From: JABDOU01 sp041609995 | GTDB taxonomy: Bacteria; Actinomycetota; Acidimicrobiia; Spongiisociales; SHLN01 | Length of the DNA: 64,000 nt | Direction: 5' to 3' | Assembly (NCBI GenBank): GCA_041609995.1 | Contig: JBFIPU010000004.1 | Span: 27,326-91,325 of the forward strand | In this document: positions 1 to 8,016 of the stretch, piece after piece | Position numbering within the stretch: position 1 is the first letter of the stretch | How the letters are laid out: each line of letters begins with the position of its first letter | Notes under the pieces: model-generated | What the model saw: only the letters and a program-made list of their open reading frames with translations | Told to the model about the DNA's origin: nothing | The model's database searches: none | Made by a program: the position numbers and the translations under genes

Positions 1-567
1 GCCTCGAGCTTGCTCGACTCGGCCCGGAGCCAGGCACAACGGCTGCGGGTGTTGATCGAAGACCTCTTGACGGTGTCGAAGATCGACAACCAGGCGCTCC
101 CCCAGCGGTCGGAGCTGGTGGAGGTACATAGCTTCCTGGAAGAAATGCTCACGACCGGCGAAAACTGGAACGCGGTCTCGATCGACGTGTCCGAGACCGT
201 GGCGCCAATCCACATCGACCGCGATCACCTGCGAAGGATCATCACAAACTTGGTCGACAATGCCCGCAAATATGCCTCGGAATCGACGATCGAAATCGTG
301 GCGATGGAAACGGGCGGCAGAGTCCGCATCCTCGTGGTCGACCACGGCCAGGGCGTCCCGTTCCAATATCGGGAAACCATCTTCGAGAGGTTCACACAGG
401 TCGAAGCAGCCGGGACCCGGGGCACCGGCGGAACGGGTCTGGGCCTGAGCATCGTTCGCGAACTCGCCGAGTCGATGAACGGGAGGGCATGGTACGAGCC
501 GACCGTCGGCGGCGGCGCCACGTTCGTCGTGGAGTTCCCGGCGGCCACCGAGCATCTGGCCGCCTGA
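1..567 (+). CDS. Sensor histidine kinase, C-terminal part (truncated by window edge)
   Basis: This is the catalytic end of a two-component sensor kinase that autophosphorylates with ATP and passes the phosphate to a response regulator. The frame is open to base 1, so the true start and sensor domains lie outside the window. Visible parts are the helix after the H-box (LRVLIEDLLTVSKID), then a HATPase_c domain with N box NLVDNARKYA, G1 box DHGQGVP, F box region ETIFERF and G2 box GTGLGLSIV. It ends in the usual PTVGGGATFVVEFP strand. The phosphoacceptor histidine is not in the window and no cognate regulator gene is adjacent, so its signal and target cannot be named. The family assignment is secure. 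Confidence 0.93.
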   Translation, partial: ASSLLDSARSQAQRLRVLIEDLLTVSKIDNQALPQRSELVEVHSFLEEMLTTGENWNAVSIDVSETVAPIHIDRDHLRRIITNLVDNARKYASESTIEIVAMETGGRVRILVVDHGQGVPFQYRETIFERFTQVEAAGTRGTGGTGLGLSIVRELAESMNGRAWYEPTVGGGATFVVEFPAATEHLAA

Positions 568-656
568 CCGCCTTCTCACTCGTCGGCCGAACTGCGGCTG
601 TCAAGGTAGCGGGGTGGCCGGAGCCAGCAGCCCGAGGTCGACGCCCGGCCGACCCT

Positions 657-1058
657 TCAGTCGGTCGAGATGCGGGCAATGAGCGAATACAGGCCGTACG
701 CGATCATCGAGAACACCGCAGCGAGCACGACCACCCTCACCCAGCTCTCACCGAGGAAGATATTGACCAGGGTGGCGCCTGCGACGAACACAACCAGGAT
801 GCCGATCAGGTGCCGACCAAACCGGGCGCTCAGGCCCTGCGACGGGGCCGAGTTACGGGTGCGCGAGTGCACGAGCCGGGCCGCCGTCGACTTCGGCAAT
901 CCCACCCAGGCCGCGATTTCCATCAGCTCCGGATAGGTGACACCCCTCCTCATGGCGTCGATCATTTCGTCGCTGAACCGGTCGGGCCGCTTGGCGAAGC
1001 TCATCAGCAACCCCACTTCTTCCGGTGAGATCCTGTGTCGTTCGTGCTCCGATGACAT
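657..1058 (-). CDS. Small membrane protein with N-terminal HTH-like segment
   Basis: A protein of about 133 residues if translation starts at the internal ATG (MSSEHERHRISPEE). An upstream in-frame ATG at 1148 would add 30 residues that look like noncoding translation. Residues 10-65 are charged and resemble a helix-turn-helix (MIDAMRRGVTYPELMEIAAWVGLPKSTA), suggesting DNA binding. They are followed by a basic linker and two hydrophobic helices near the C-terminus (LIGILVVFVAGATLVNIFL and VVVLAAVFSMIAYGLYSLI). The layout of a cytoplasmic head with a membrane tail is seen directly. I do not recognise the family. The gene lies between the kinase and a divergent MFS exporter. The HTH reading is inference. 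Confidence 0.6.
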   Translation of the reverse strand: MSSEHERHRISPEEVGLLMSFAKRPDRFSDEMIDAMRRGVTYPELMEIAAWVGLPKSTAARLVHSRTRNSAPSQGLSARFGRHLIGILVVFVAGATLVNIFLGESWVRVVVLAAVFSMIAYGLYSLIARISTD

Positions 1059-1164
1059 GGCTCGCGACAGTAGTCCAGTCCAATTGTTGAGGGACCGCCC
1101 ACATGCTGTCCCTTGCTGGCCGCAAGGTGGCACGGGGGCCGGCATCATGTCCTAGCGTTCCCTG

Positions 1165-2334
1165 GTGCCAGAACGTTCTTTTTCCGTCAGCCTCGCACTG
1201 CTGACTTGGGCCCGGTTCGTGTCCAATTCGGCGACGCGATTCGTCTATCCCTTCCTCGGCGTCATCGCACGCGGGATCGGGATCCCGGTCGAGCAGGCCG
1301 GCCTGCTCGTGTCTGCTCGCTGGGCCGCCAGCCTCGTCACCCCGGCCGTCACGCGCTCGGTGGCAACCAATGGAGGCCACAGGCGCCAGATCGTATTCGG
1401 CCTCGCCCTCTTCGCCTTCGGGGCGGCGGTGACCGCGTCCTTCGGAGTATTCGCCGGAGCGTTGATCGGTTTTGCGGCGATGGGCCTCGCCCAGCCGAGC
1501 TTCAACGTTGCCGGCCAGTCCTATCTCGCCGATCGAGTCCCTTACGGCCGACGCGCCCGGTCGCTCGGCATCTTCGAGATGACCTGGGCGGGAGGGCTGC
1601 TCATCGGCGCCCCCGTGGCCGGCTGGCTGATCGCCCTGGCGGGCTGGACCGCCCCGTTCTGGGTGTTTGCCGCCTTGCTGGCCACAGCCGCGATCGCCGC
1701 CTGGCGGCTGCTCGAGGGCCGCGACGCACAGCCAGTGGCCCCCGCCCCCCTCGACTGGGATCGGCCCGCCGTTGCCTTCGTCGCTGTGATGGCCCTGTTC
1801 GCCGGGGCGGCGGAGCTCCTGTTCGTGGTCTTCGGTGTGTGGCTGGAGGATGCGTTCGAACTGTCGATCGTGGCGCTGGGGGGGACGTCCATCCTGATCG
1901 GGGTGGCAGAGCTCCTCGGCGAGGGCGGAACCGTGGCACTCACCGACCGGCTGGGGAAGCGGCGCGCCCTGACTGCCGGCTTGCTCGTCGCAGCCGCCGG
2001 CTACCTGCTGCTGGTGCCGGGCCAGAACTCGTTCCCCCTCGGCATCGCCGGCCTGGCGATCGGACTGGCTGGTTTCGAGTTCGCGATCCTGAGCTCGGTT
2101 CCGCTCCAGACCGAACTCAAACCCCGGGCCCGGGTCCAGTTGCTGTCCTGGACGGTGGTGGCCATGGGCATCGCCCGCGCGGCGGGAGCGGCGGCCGGCC
2201 CCGCCCTGTTCGGTGCCGCCGGCCTGACAGGCAACGCGCTGGCAGCCACCGCCCTCAATGTGGTTGCCGTCGCCCTCCTGGTGACGCTGGTCAGAGAGCC
2301 TGACCCTCCTGCTGACGTTGATCAGACGGCCTGA
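1165..2334 (+). CDS. MFS transporter
   Basis: A 389-residue, almost wholly hydrophobic protein with about twelve membrane segments, typical in length for Major Facilitator Superfamily exporters. The loop after helix 2 has the reduced basic pattern common in drug/sugar exporters (SVATNGGHRRQIVFGL). Helix 5 carries a glycine-rich stretch (GGLLIGAPVAGWLIALAG) like motif C of proton antiporters. The second half begins near DRPAVAFVAVMALFAG and repeats the fold, including a loop ALTDRLGKRRALTAGL. The start is a GTG. No substrate can be read from the sequence and no neighbouring pathway suggests one. Family call is firm; function beyond efflux is unknown. Confidence 0.85.
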   Translation: MPERSFSVSLALLTWARFVSNSATRFVYPFLGVIARGIGIPVEQAGLLVSARWAASLVTPAVTRSVATNGGHRRQIVFGLALFAFGAAVTASFGVFAGALIGFAAMGLAQPSFNVAGQSYLADRVPYGRRARSLGIFEMTWAGGLLIGAPVAGWLIALAGWTAPFWVFAALLATAAIAAWRLLEGRDAQPVAPAPLDWDRPAVAFVAVMALFAGAAELLFVVFGVWLEDAFELSIVALGGTSILIGVAELLGEGGTVALTDRLGKRRALTAGLLVAAAGYLLLVPGQNSFPLGIAGLAIGLAGFEFAILSSVPLQTELKPRARVQLLSWTVVAMGIARAAGAAAGPALFGAAGLTGNALAATALNVVAVALLVTLVREPDPPADVDQTA

Positions 2335-2409
2335 CCCTCTGCCTGCGTCAGCCGGTGAGAGTGAACGTCGAGGCTCCCGGTCGGAGCGAGCAAATGGACG
2401 ACGCGGCGT

Positions 2410-3195
2410 CTACTCGTCCAGGCCGGCGGCCACGGCGTGAAAACCGCCATCGACGTGGACGACTTCGCCTGTCGTGGCCGGAGCCCAATCCGAGAGCAGC
2501 ACACACACCATTTGCGCCACGGGCTCGGGGTTCGATACATCCCACGGCAGCGGGGAACGCTGATCCCACACCCGGGAAAACTGCTCGAAACCGGGAATCG
2601 ACTTGGCGGCAACCGTTCCCAGCGGGCCCGCCGAGACAGCATTGACCCGGATCAGGTCGTTACCGAGGTCGCGGGCCAGATAGCGCACCACCGACACCAG
2701 CGCAGCCTTGGCGACACCCATCCAGTCATAGGCGGGCCAGGCCTGCCGGTTGTCGAAGTCGAGCGTGACCAGCGATCCACCCCCCGCCTCCCGCATCAGG
2801 GGCAGCAGTCCGACCGCGAGTGTCTTCATGGAATAGGCCGAGGTCATGAACGCGGTCTGGGCGCTTTCCGGCGGCGTGGCCAGGAAGTTCCCTCCCAAAG
2901 CGTCCTCCGGCGCGAACGCAATGGCGTGGAGGGCGCCGTCGACGCTCCCCCACCGCCCGGACAGCTCGCTGACCAACGCCGCCATGTGATCGGGATCGTT
3001 GATGTCGAGCTCCAGCACATCGGGTGTGCTGGGCAGTCGGTTGGCGACCCGTTCGGTGAGCTTCATGCCCCGACCAAAGCTGGTCAAGACGATTTCGGCG
3101 CCTTGCTCCTGGGCGATACGGGCAGCATGGAAGGCAATGGAGCCATCGGTGAGGACCCCGGTGATGACCAGCCGCTTGCCTTCGAGGAGTCCCAT
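2410..3195 (-). CDS. fabI: Enoyl-[acyl-carrier-protein] reductase, InhA/FabI type
   Basis: Reduces the trans-2 double bond of enoyl-ACP with NAD(P)H in the last step of fatty acid elongation. The 261-residue protein starts at the ATG giving MGLLEGKRLVITGVLTDGSI, the InhA/FabI nucleotide-binding opening; the longer open frame upstream has no family sequence. The catalytic Tyr-Lys pair sits in PAYDWMGVAKAAL, close to InhA's PAYNWMTVAKSAL. The C-terminal stretch WDQRSPLPWDV...VCVLLSDWAPATTGEVVHVDGG matches InhA better than enterobacterial FabI. InhA is about 269 residues. A membrane protein gene lies 26 bp upstream on the same strand. Assignment is strong; whether the role is FAS-II elongation of very long chains cannot be told. 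Confidence 0.92.
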   Translation of the reverse strand: MGLLEGKRLVITGVLTDGSIAFHAARIAQEQGAEIVLTSFGRGMKLTERVANRLPSTPDVLELDINDPDHMAALVSELSGRWGSVDGALHAIAFAPEDALGGNFLATPPESAQTAFMTSAYSMKTLAVGLLPLMREAGGGSLVTLDFDNRQAWPAYDWMGVAKAALVSVVRYLARDLGNDLIRVNAVSAGPLGTVAAKSIPGFEQFSRVWDQRSPLPWDVSNPEPVAQMVCVLLSDWAPATTGEVVHVDGGFHAVAAGLDE

Positions 3196-3221
3196 GCGGG
3201 CAATGCTAAACCGGCGGACCC

Positions 3222-3581
3222 TCAGAAACTGCGACCGAAGGTCATGATGCCCCGGATGCCGAGACCCATGGTGAACAGCAACAGCAGACCCCATCGCAGA
3301 CCCGGACGTTTGTCGAGCTGGTCCCGGTACACGTAGGCGAATGTGAGGGTGAACAGGATCACGAACCCATAGAACATGTGCTGGGACCCGGGCCGTTCGC
3401 CTACGTTGTAGAGATATACGCCGATCAGCACCTGGGCCACCAGGGCGGACAGGGTCGTCAACATCACGGGTTTGAAGACGCGGGGCAGCGAGGCAGCGCG
3501 GGCCGAAAAGAGAGCCCACAAGCCGGTCAGACCTACCGCCACGGTGACCACCCACCCAAAGCTGGAATGAAACGCCGACAT
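3222..3581 (-). CDS. Small integral membrane protein
   Basis: A protein of about 119 residues with four predicted membrane helices (WVVTVAVGLTGLWALFSA, VMLTTLSALVAQVLIGVYLY, MFYGFVILFTLTFAYVY, LLLLFTMGLGIRG). The ATG chosen gives MSAFHSSFGW; the open frame continues upstream into the region of the divergent coiled-coil gene, where it is low-complexity Ser/Arg and unlikely to be translated. I do not recognise a specific family. It lies 26 bp upstream of the InhA-like reductase on the same strand and may be co-transcribed with it. Confidence 0.65.
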   Translation of the reverse strand: MSAFHSSFGWVVTVAVGLTGLWALFSARAASLPRVFKPVMLTTLSALVAQVLIGVYLYNVGERPGSQHMFYGFVILFTLTFAYVYRDQLDKRPGLRWGLLLLFTMGLGIRGIMTFGRSF

Positions 3582-3639
3582 CGGCCCGGAGGATAAGCGC
3601 GATTCGGTTTCCGTTGCGATTCGGTATCGTGACCGCCCA

Positions 3640-3903
3640 ATGGGCCGAATTGAACGTCTCGTCGCCGACATCGAACGCAAACTCCTGCATTTGGCCGATG
3701 AACGGTCGCTGCTGCTCGAGGAGTTGTCCGACCATCGCGATCTCGCCGACGACGCGGCCCGGGATGCGGCCGTATTCGACAATCCGATCGACCGCGAGGC
3801 GGCTCAGCTGACCTCGGCCGACGTACGACGCATCGAGCGGTTGCTGGAGAAGAACGATGCGGCTCGCAAGAAGCTCGTGCGGCGGCTCGAACGGCTCGAA
3901 TAG
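3640..3903 (+). CDS. Small charged coiled-coil protein
   Basis: An 87-residue, strongly charged, helix-rich protein (MGRIERLVADIERKLLHLAD at the start, DAARKKLVRRLERLE at the end). Heptad-like spacing of Leu/Ile suggests a coiled coil or helical hairpin. There is no signal peptide or membrane segment. It is transcribed away from the membrane-protein gene at 3581 and toward the PH-domain gene. Function is unknown. Codon use looks like its neighbours, so I take it as a genuine small gene rather than a chance frame. Confidence 0.6.
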   Translation: MGRIERLVADIERKLLHLADERSLLLEELSDHRDLADDAARDAAVFDNPIDREAAQLTSADVRRIERLLEKNDAARKKLVRRLERLE

Positions 3904-3918
3904 CCGCTGCCGGGTTCG

Positions 3919-4533
3919 TCAGTCGATACTGTCCAGCAGCTTGGCCTTTTGCTGCCTGAATTCCTCGTCCGTCAACACGCCCTGACGGTGGAGGTCGGCC
4001 AGCTGGGCAAGCGTGGCCACGTTGCGATCGATCCCGGAAGGGGCGCCTGACAGGGCCATCGTCCGCTCTTCCCTGACCCGGTACAGCTCGCTGTGGAATC
4101 GTTGGGGATGGGGAATGTTGCTGAGCCGGCTTTGACCCATCTCCCCGGCAGACTCGATGACGACGTCACCAAAGCCCATCATGCGTTCGAACACGGACTG
4201 CGAGAACCCGGCGTCGTTCACGACCTCGAGTGGGATCTCGATGCCGCGGCGAGCCAGGATCCCTTTGCGCACGATGAGCCGCTCGCTCGTGAGAATGTGC
4301 AATGTGTAAAACCAGCGCAAGGTCGGAACCACGGCCAGCGTCACCCAACCGAGGAGGAGCACACCCAGCGCCAGCCATCGCGGCAGTCCGTCGGGTAGGA
4401 GTCCCCAGGCCAACACCGAGGCCGCAACAACCAGAGCGGTCCACAGCACCGGGATGATGAGGAGCTTCCAGTGCGGGCGAAAGGCGAGGTGGATGACCTC
4501 GTCGTCGGTGAGGAGTTCGGGTGGGTACCGCAT
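3919..4533 (-). CDS. Bacterial PH-domain membrane protein with SHOCT tail
   Basis: A 204-residue protein. It opens with RYPPELLTDDEVIHLAFRPHW, followed by two membrane helices (LLIIPVLWTALVVAASVLAWGL and WLALGVLLLGWVTLAVVPTL). A YdbS/YdbT-like PH domain follows (YTLHILTSERLIVRKGILARR, then IEIPLEVVNDAGFSQS and GFGDVVIESAG). The last 35 residues are a SHOCT motif (LAQLADLHRQGVLTDEEFRQQKAKLL), a short C-terminal helical domain known from many small bacterial proteins. Such proteins sit in the cytoplasmic membrane; the biochemical role is unknown. It is followed on the same strand, upstream, by a RecB-like nuclease with no obvious functional link. Confidence 0.85.
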   Translation of the reverse strand: MRYPPELLTDDEVIHLAFRPHWKLLIIPVLWTALVVAASVLAWGLLPDGLPRWLALGVLLLGWVTLAVVPTLRWFYTLHILTSERLIVRKGILARRGIEIPLEVVNDAGFSQSVFERMMGFGDVVIESAGEMGQSRLSNIPHPQRFHSELYRVREERTMALSGAPSGIDRNVATLAQLADLHRQGVLTDEEFRQQKAKLLDSID

Positions 4534-4587
4534 ATACGGGCGAGGCTAGCGAGGCGCCGACCTGGCCGCGAGACGAAACAGACGTCG

Positions 4588-5400
4588 TCAGTCGACCGCC
4601 TCGGCGGCTGCCTCGCCGAAGGCTGGACACACGTCCTGGAACGAGCACCAATCGCACAGCCGGCCCGGCCGGGGGCGGAAATCGTCTCTGCTCATCGCCC
4701 GAGCGATTGCATCCCACAGGGCCCGAACCTGTTGGTCCATGGCGTTCAGCTGATTGTCATTGATCGCCAGGCGGTACATGGTGGGACCGTTCAGGTAGAG
4801 CAGCCGGACCTCCTTGGGAGTCCGGCCCAGGCGTTTCCGGATCAGCAGCGCATAGATCTTCAGAGCGAAAAACGCCGGCAGCGCATAGCGCTCCGGTGGG
4901 GCCTTCCCGGTCTTGTAGTCGGTGATGATGAGCTCGCCGTCGTCATCTTCGTCGATGCGGTCCAGGATGCCGCGCACAGCCACCCCTTCCAGCTCCTCGA
5001 GCATGTCGTATTCACAAAACATGGGGTCCACGGCCTGTGGATTCTCGAGCGAGAAGTAATTGGCCAAGAGCTCCATGCTCTCGAGTCCCCATGCCCGCTC
5101 GTCGTCGACCGAGGCAAACAGGCCGGGGTACTCCTCCATGCGCAGCTCTGACCAGGCCTGGCGGAAGAGCTCATAGAGCCGTTCCGGCGAGCGGTCTCGG
5201 GCAGGCAGTTGGTAGAGGTTCTCGAGCGCCAGGTGCGCAGCCGTGCCTCGCGCCTGGTACACCGTTGCCGGCTCCGGCAGTCGGTCGATGAACCGGAACT
5301 TGAACAGCTGGGGGCACTGCTTGTAGTCACTCAGCCGGCTCGGCGAGACGCGTGGCTCGATCGTGTCGGCCACCTCGGTGGTCGGCGACATGGTGGTCAC
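4588..5400 (-). CDS. Stand-alone RecB-family PD-(D/E)XK nuclease with Fe-S cysteines
   Basis: A 270-residue single-domain nuclease of the RecB/Cas4/AddB-C class. After a short N-terminal tail it has the first cysteine in SDYKQCPQLFKFRF, the catalytic core GILDRIDEDDDGELIITDYKTGK (Asp of GILDRID, then Asp-x-Lys of DYKTGK), a Gln/Tyr-containing helix, and three cysteines in LCDWCSFQDVC. The pattern of one N-terminal and three C-terminal cysteines is what coordinates a 4Fe-4S cluster in AddB and Cas4. No helicase domain is fused and no CRISPR genes are nearby, so Cas4 proper is unlikely. Such actinobacterial proteins are usually annotated as RecB family exonuclease. A related protein lies at 44258-45049. 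Confidence 0.88.
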   Translation of the reverse strand: MTTMSPTTEVADTIEPRVSPSRLSDYKQCPQLFKFRFIDRLPEPATVYQARGTAAHLALENLYQLPARDRSPERLYELFRQAWSELRMEEYPGLFASVDDERAWGLESMELLANYFSLENPQAVDPMFCEYDMLEELEGVAVRGILDRIDEDDDGELIITDYKTGKAPPERYALPAFFALKIYALLIRKRLGRTPKEVRLLYLNGPTMYRLAINDNQLNAMDQQVRALWDAIARAMSRDDFRPRPGRLCDWCSFQDVCPAFGEAAAEAVD

Positions 5401-5436
5401 GGGTGCTCGGTCCGGCGTGCCGGAGCCGCTGCGTTC

Positions 5437-5560
5437 GTCGTCGTCATTGTCGTCGTCATTGTCGTCGTCGTTGTCATCGTCGTCATTTTCGTCGTCTGTT
5501 CATTGTGATCGTCTGTTCATTGTGATCGTCAGTTCAAATGGTTCTCTTGGTTCAAATGGT
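5437..5560. repeat. Degenerate microsatellite / short tandem repeats
   Basis: A tract built from tcg/attg triplet-rich units (tcgtcgtcattg repeated with variation), then two copies of tgttcattgtgatcg in tandem, then two copies of ggttcaaatgg separated by a few bases. It lies just upstream of the RecB-like gene, read on the opposite strand, and before ncRNA A. It is lower in GC than the surroundings. No gene is supported here. Confidence 0.75.
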
Positions 5561-5768
5561 TGCCCGGCCGTGGACCTCACAGAGAAGACTCTACGCAATC
5601 AGAGTGACACGTTTGTAATTCAGTCGACAGAAGCTGGGCGGAACGCGGAATAATCGCCTAAGTAGCCAAAAAAACCGCTAAACAGCGCCGATCTTCCCGA
5701 TCAGAGGGCAGTAGCGCTGACCACGCGAAAACTATGTCTGGTTCGCGAAATCTCATCAGTGTTTTGGC

Positions 5769-5798
5769 TTGACCGGCCAGGGCGAACGGCCATAAGTT
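5769..5798 (+). promoter_or_regulatory. Predicted sigma-70-type promoter of ncRNA A
   Basis: A -35 hexamer TTGACC (5769-5774) and a -10 hexamer TAAGTT (5793-5798) are separated by 18 bases. Transcription would begin near 5805, just before the first strong hairpin. There is no open frame with family resemblance between this promoter and the terminator at 6071-6136. Confidence 0.5.
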
Positions 5799-5804
5799 CG
5801 CAAC

Positions 5805-6136
5805 GTACCTCGAAATGGACCCCACTTCGAGGTGCTAGTCGCCCGGCAAAGGGTGCTTGCAGAGCGACTGGAGTCGTGCGAGCGGGCAGCTGACGGGCGA
5901 ATGGCTTCTCCAGGAGTTGACTCCTGGATGGATCTCCCGCCAAGGTCCAGTGAAGCCGGGCGACAGTGCCTAGACGGCTGACGGGTCTCCGGACTCGGGG
6001 CTGACTGGGCGGCTGGCGCCGACATAGGAGCCTTGAGGCTCCCGGCCTGGGCCCAACCTCCGAGGGGGAGCCCGGGCGCAAAAACCCCGAGAGGGCGTTC
6101 GCACAGAACGGTCACTCGGGGTTTTTTGCGCCCGGG
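5805..6136 (+). ncRNA. ncRNA A: candidate structured RNA or long attenuated leader
   Basis: About 330 nt without a credible protein frame, lying between a promoter-like site and a strong terminator. It contains a series of good hairpins: 5807-5833 (8-bp stem ACCTCGAA/TTCGAGGT), 5837-5869 (AGTCGC/GCGACT), 5910-5927 (CCAGGAG, TTGA loop, CTCCTGG) and 6027-6042 (GGAGCC, TTGA loop, GGCTCC). Two helices share the same TTGA loop. I compared it by eye with tmRNA, RNase P RNA, 6S and the cobalamin and c-di-AMP riboswitches and found no match to their signature segments. Because the flavoprotein gene at 6214 follows on the same strand, it could instead be an attenuated leader of that gene. Confidence 0.5.
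6071..6136 (+). terminator. Long intrinsic (possibly bidirectional) terminator of ncRNA A
   Basis: An inverted repeat of 21-22 bases (6071-6091 against 6115-6136) with one extra T as the only irregularity. The core CCCCGAG/CTCGGGG is followed by TTTTTT, and an A-run opposite makes it usable from both strands. The 23-nt interior holds a second small hairpin (CGTTC/GAACG). Its 5' arm is nearly the same as that of the terminator at 10821-10880. Confidence 0.8.
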
Positions 6137-6213
6137 TCTCAATCCAACGATTCGGGATTCACCAAGGTCTCGGAGAAACATCGGTCACGCGATTTCGCAG
6201 AACGGAGACCGGC

Positions 6214-8016
6214 GTGGCAGCATTGGCCGTCATGCCACCTGAAATCGACTACGACATGGCCGTGATCGGGGCCAACCGCGCGGGGATGGGTGTGGTGTCG
6301 GACGCCCTCGCTGCCGGCATTCGGTCCGTGGTCGTCTTCTGCCTCGACGACCCCGAGCTCGGTCCGGTGGACGACCGGGTCGATCTCCGGCCGGGCACCC
6401 GGGTCCAGACTGTGACCCAGCACGACACACACGCCGAGATCGAAACCGAACACGGCTCCATCACATCCCGGGTCGTAGTGGTGGCCGGACGCGCCGGGCT
6501 CACGTCGGCCCCCCCGCCCTACCCCATTCCCGACTCGCTGAAGAACCGAGTCCACTTCAACCTGCCCGAGACGCTGGACCCCGACGAGGACATCATGGTC
6601 ATCGGTATCGGCGAGACCGCAGCCGAATACTGCGAAGACCTCGTCGACGCCGGTCACACCTCGGTTGTGTTGAGCCTTCCGTCGGTGGCCTTCGATCGGT
6701 TGGCCACCGAGACTCGCGAGAAGCTGCGCGAGGTTGAGTCCAAGCTGCAGGCGACCGTGTTGTGGCATGCACACCCGGAGGGTCTGATCGACGTCGGCGG
6801 TGTACCGATGGTGACGTTCGATGATCGGAGAACGCCGGATCTCGTGTTCGACCACGTCATCTTTTCGCTCGGTCCCGGGGTGGTGGCCGGCCGCCTCGAA
6901 CGGCTCGGCATCGAGCTGGCAGGAGACCCCGGTCCCCAACCATCCGTGTTCGTGCTGACCCAGCTGGATGACGACGGGACACCCCATGAGGAGCCGCTTG
7001 TCTACGTTTCGCCGGGCCATGCCTGGGGACTGATCCACGACACGCATTTTCCCGAGCTGGAGCCGCAGCATGACCTGGAGGCCCGGCCTCCGCTTCTGCG
7101 ATACCAGCTGGCCGAGCAACTGCGGGCACGCTCGTACAACGCCACCATCACCTCCTTCAACCGTCGTCACGGCGACCTGTGGGTGCTGCGGATCGAACCC
7201 GATGAAGGCGATGTCGCACACTCCCCCGGCCAATACACCACCCTGGCTCTGGGATATTGGGAGCCCCGGATCGACGGCCTCGACGAGCATCTGGAAGACA
7301 GCAAATTCGAGAAACTCGTGCGGCGCTCGTACTCGATCTCTCACCCCATCCTCGACGAAAACGAACAGCTGGTGGCGCCCGAGGACGTCGGCGGCCTCGA
7401 GTTCTACATCGTCCTGGTGCGCGCCGAAGGCATGGATCGCCTTCCTGAATTGACCCCCCGGATGGCGCTGAAGCGGGAGGGCGACCGCATATTCATGGGC
7501 ACCAAGATCACGGGGCGCTACACCCTGAAGCCGGTCACCGACCCCGACATGGATGTGATCCTGCTCTCGACAGGTACCGGCGAGGCGCCGCACAACAACA
7601 TGATCGCCCACCTGCTCCGAAATGGGCACCGGGGAAGAATCGTGTCCGCCTGCACCGTGCGCTATTGGGAAGACCTCGCTTACCTCTCAACCCACCGCCG
7701 GCTCGAAGAGCTGTATCCGAACTACACCTACCTCCCGCTGACGACGCGGGAGCCGGAGACGATCAACAACAAGATCTACATCCAGGACCTGATCACCAAC
7801 GGAATGCTGGACGAAGCCCTGGGTCACGAGCCGACGCCGGAACGCACCCACTTTTTCCTGTGTGGCAACCCGCTCATGATCGGGATTCCGGAACGCGAGG
7901 GCGACAGCTTGGTCTTCCCGGAGTCACTCGGCGTTTGTGAGATACTGGCCACACGAGGGTTCGTGATCGAGGAGCGCGGGATCGAGGGTAACGTGCATTA
8001 CGAGGAGTACTGGTAG
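6214..8016 (+). CDS. Fused pyridine-nucleotide flavoprotein and ferredoxin-NADP reductase
   Basis: A 600-residue two-part oxidoreductase. Residues about 10-290 resemble the thioredoxin-reductase/Lpd type two-dinucleotide-fold flavoprotein: VIGANRAGMG at 18-26 and a second fold IMVIGIGETAAEYCEDL at 127-143, with no CxxC redox pair. Residues about 300-600 are a bacterial Fpr-type ferredoxin-NADP+ reductase: flavin-binding RRSYSISH at 370-377, NADP-binding STGTGEAPHNNM at 452-463, and an aromatic C-terminus ending YEEYW. Fpr enzymes shuttle electrons between NADPH and ferredoxin or flavodoxin. The start may be GTG 6214 or ATG 6232; the latter leaves the first fold intact. A VOC gene overlaps its stop by one base. 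The combination is unusual and the N-terminal partner's substrate is unknown. Confidence 0.8.
   Translation: MAALAVMPPEIDYDMAVIGANRAGMGVVSDALAAGIRSVVVFCLDDPELGPVDDRVDLRPGTRVQTVTQHDTHAEIETEHGSITSRVVVVAGRAGLTSAPPPYPIPDSLKNRVHFNLPETLDPDEDIMVIGIGETAAEYCEDLVDAGHTSVVLSLPSVAFDRLATETREKLREVESKLQATVLWHAHPEGLIDVGGVPMVTFDDRRTPDLVFDHVIFSLGPGVVAGRLERLGIELAGDPGPQPSVFVLTQLDDDGTPHEEPLVYVSPGHAWGLIHDTHFPELEPQHDLEARPPLLRYQLAEQLRARSYNATITSFNRRHGDLWVLRIEPDEGDVAHSPGQYTTLALGYWEPRIDGLDEHLEDSKFEKLVRRSYSISHPILDENEQLVAPEDVGGLEFYIVLVRAEGMDRLPELTPRMALKREGDRIFMGTKITGRYTLKPVTDPDMDVILLSTGTGEAPHNNMIAHLLRNGHRGRIVSACTVRYWEDLAYLSTHRRLEELYPNYTYLPLTTREPETINNKIYIQDLITNGMLDEALGHEPTPERTHFFLCGNPLMIGIPEREGDSLVFPESLGVCEILATRGFVIEERGIEGNVHYEEYW

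Noticed and set aside
2410..3735. A 441-residue reductase
   Set aside because: The first 180 residues of the open frame overlap the membrane-protein and coiled-coil genes and lack family sequence; the InhA-like protein begins at 3195.
4588..5400. Cas4
   Set aside because: The Fe-S nuclease pattern fits, but no CRISPR or other cas genes are in the window.
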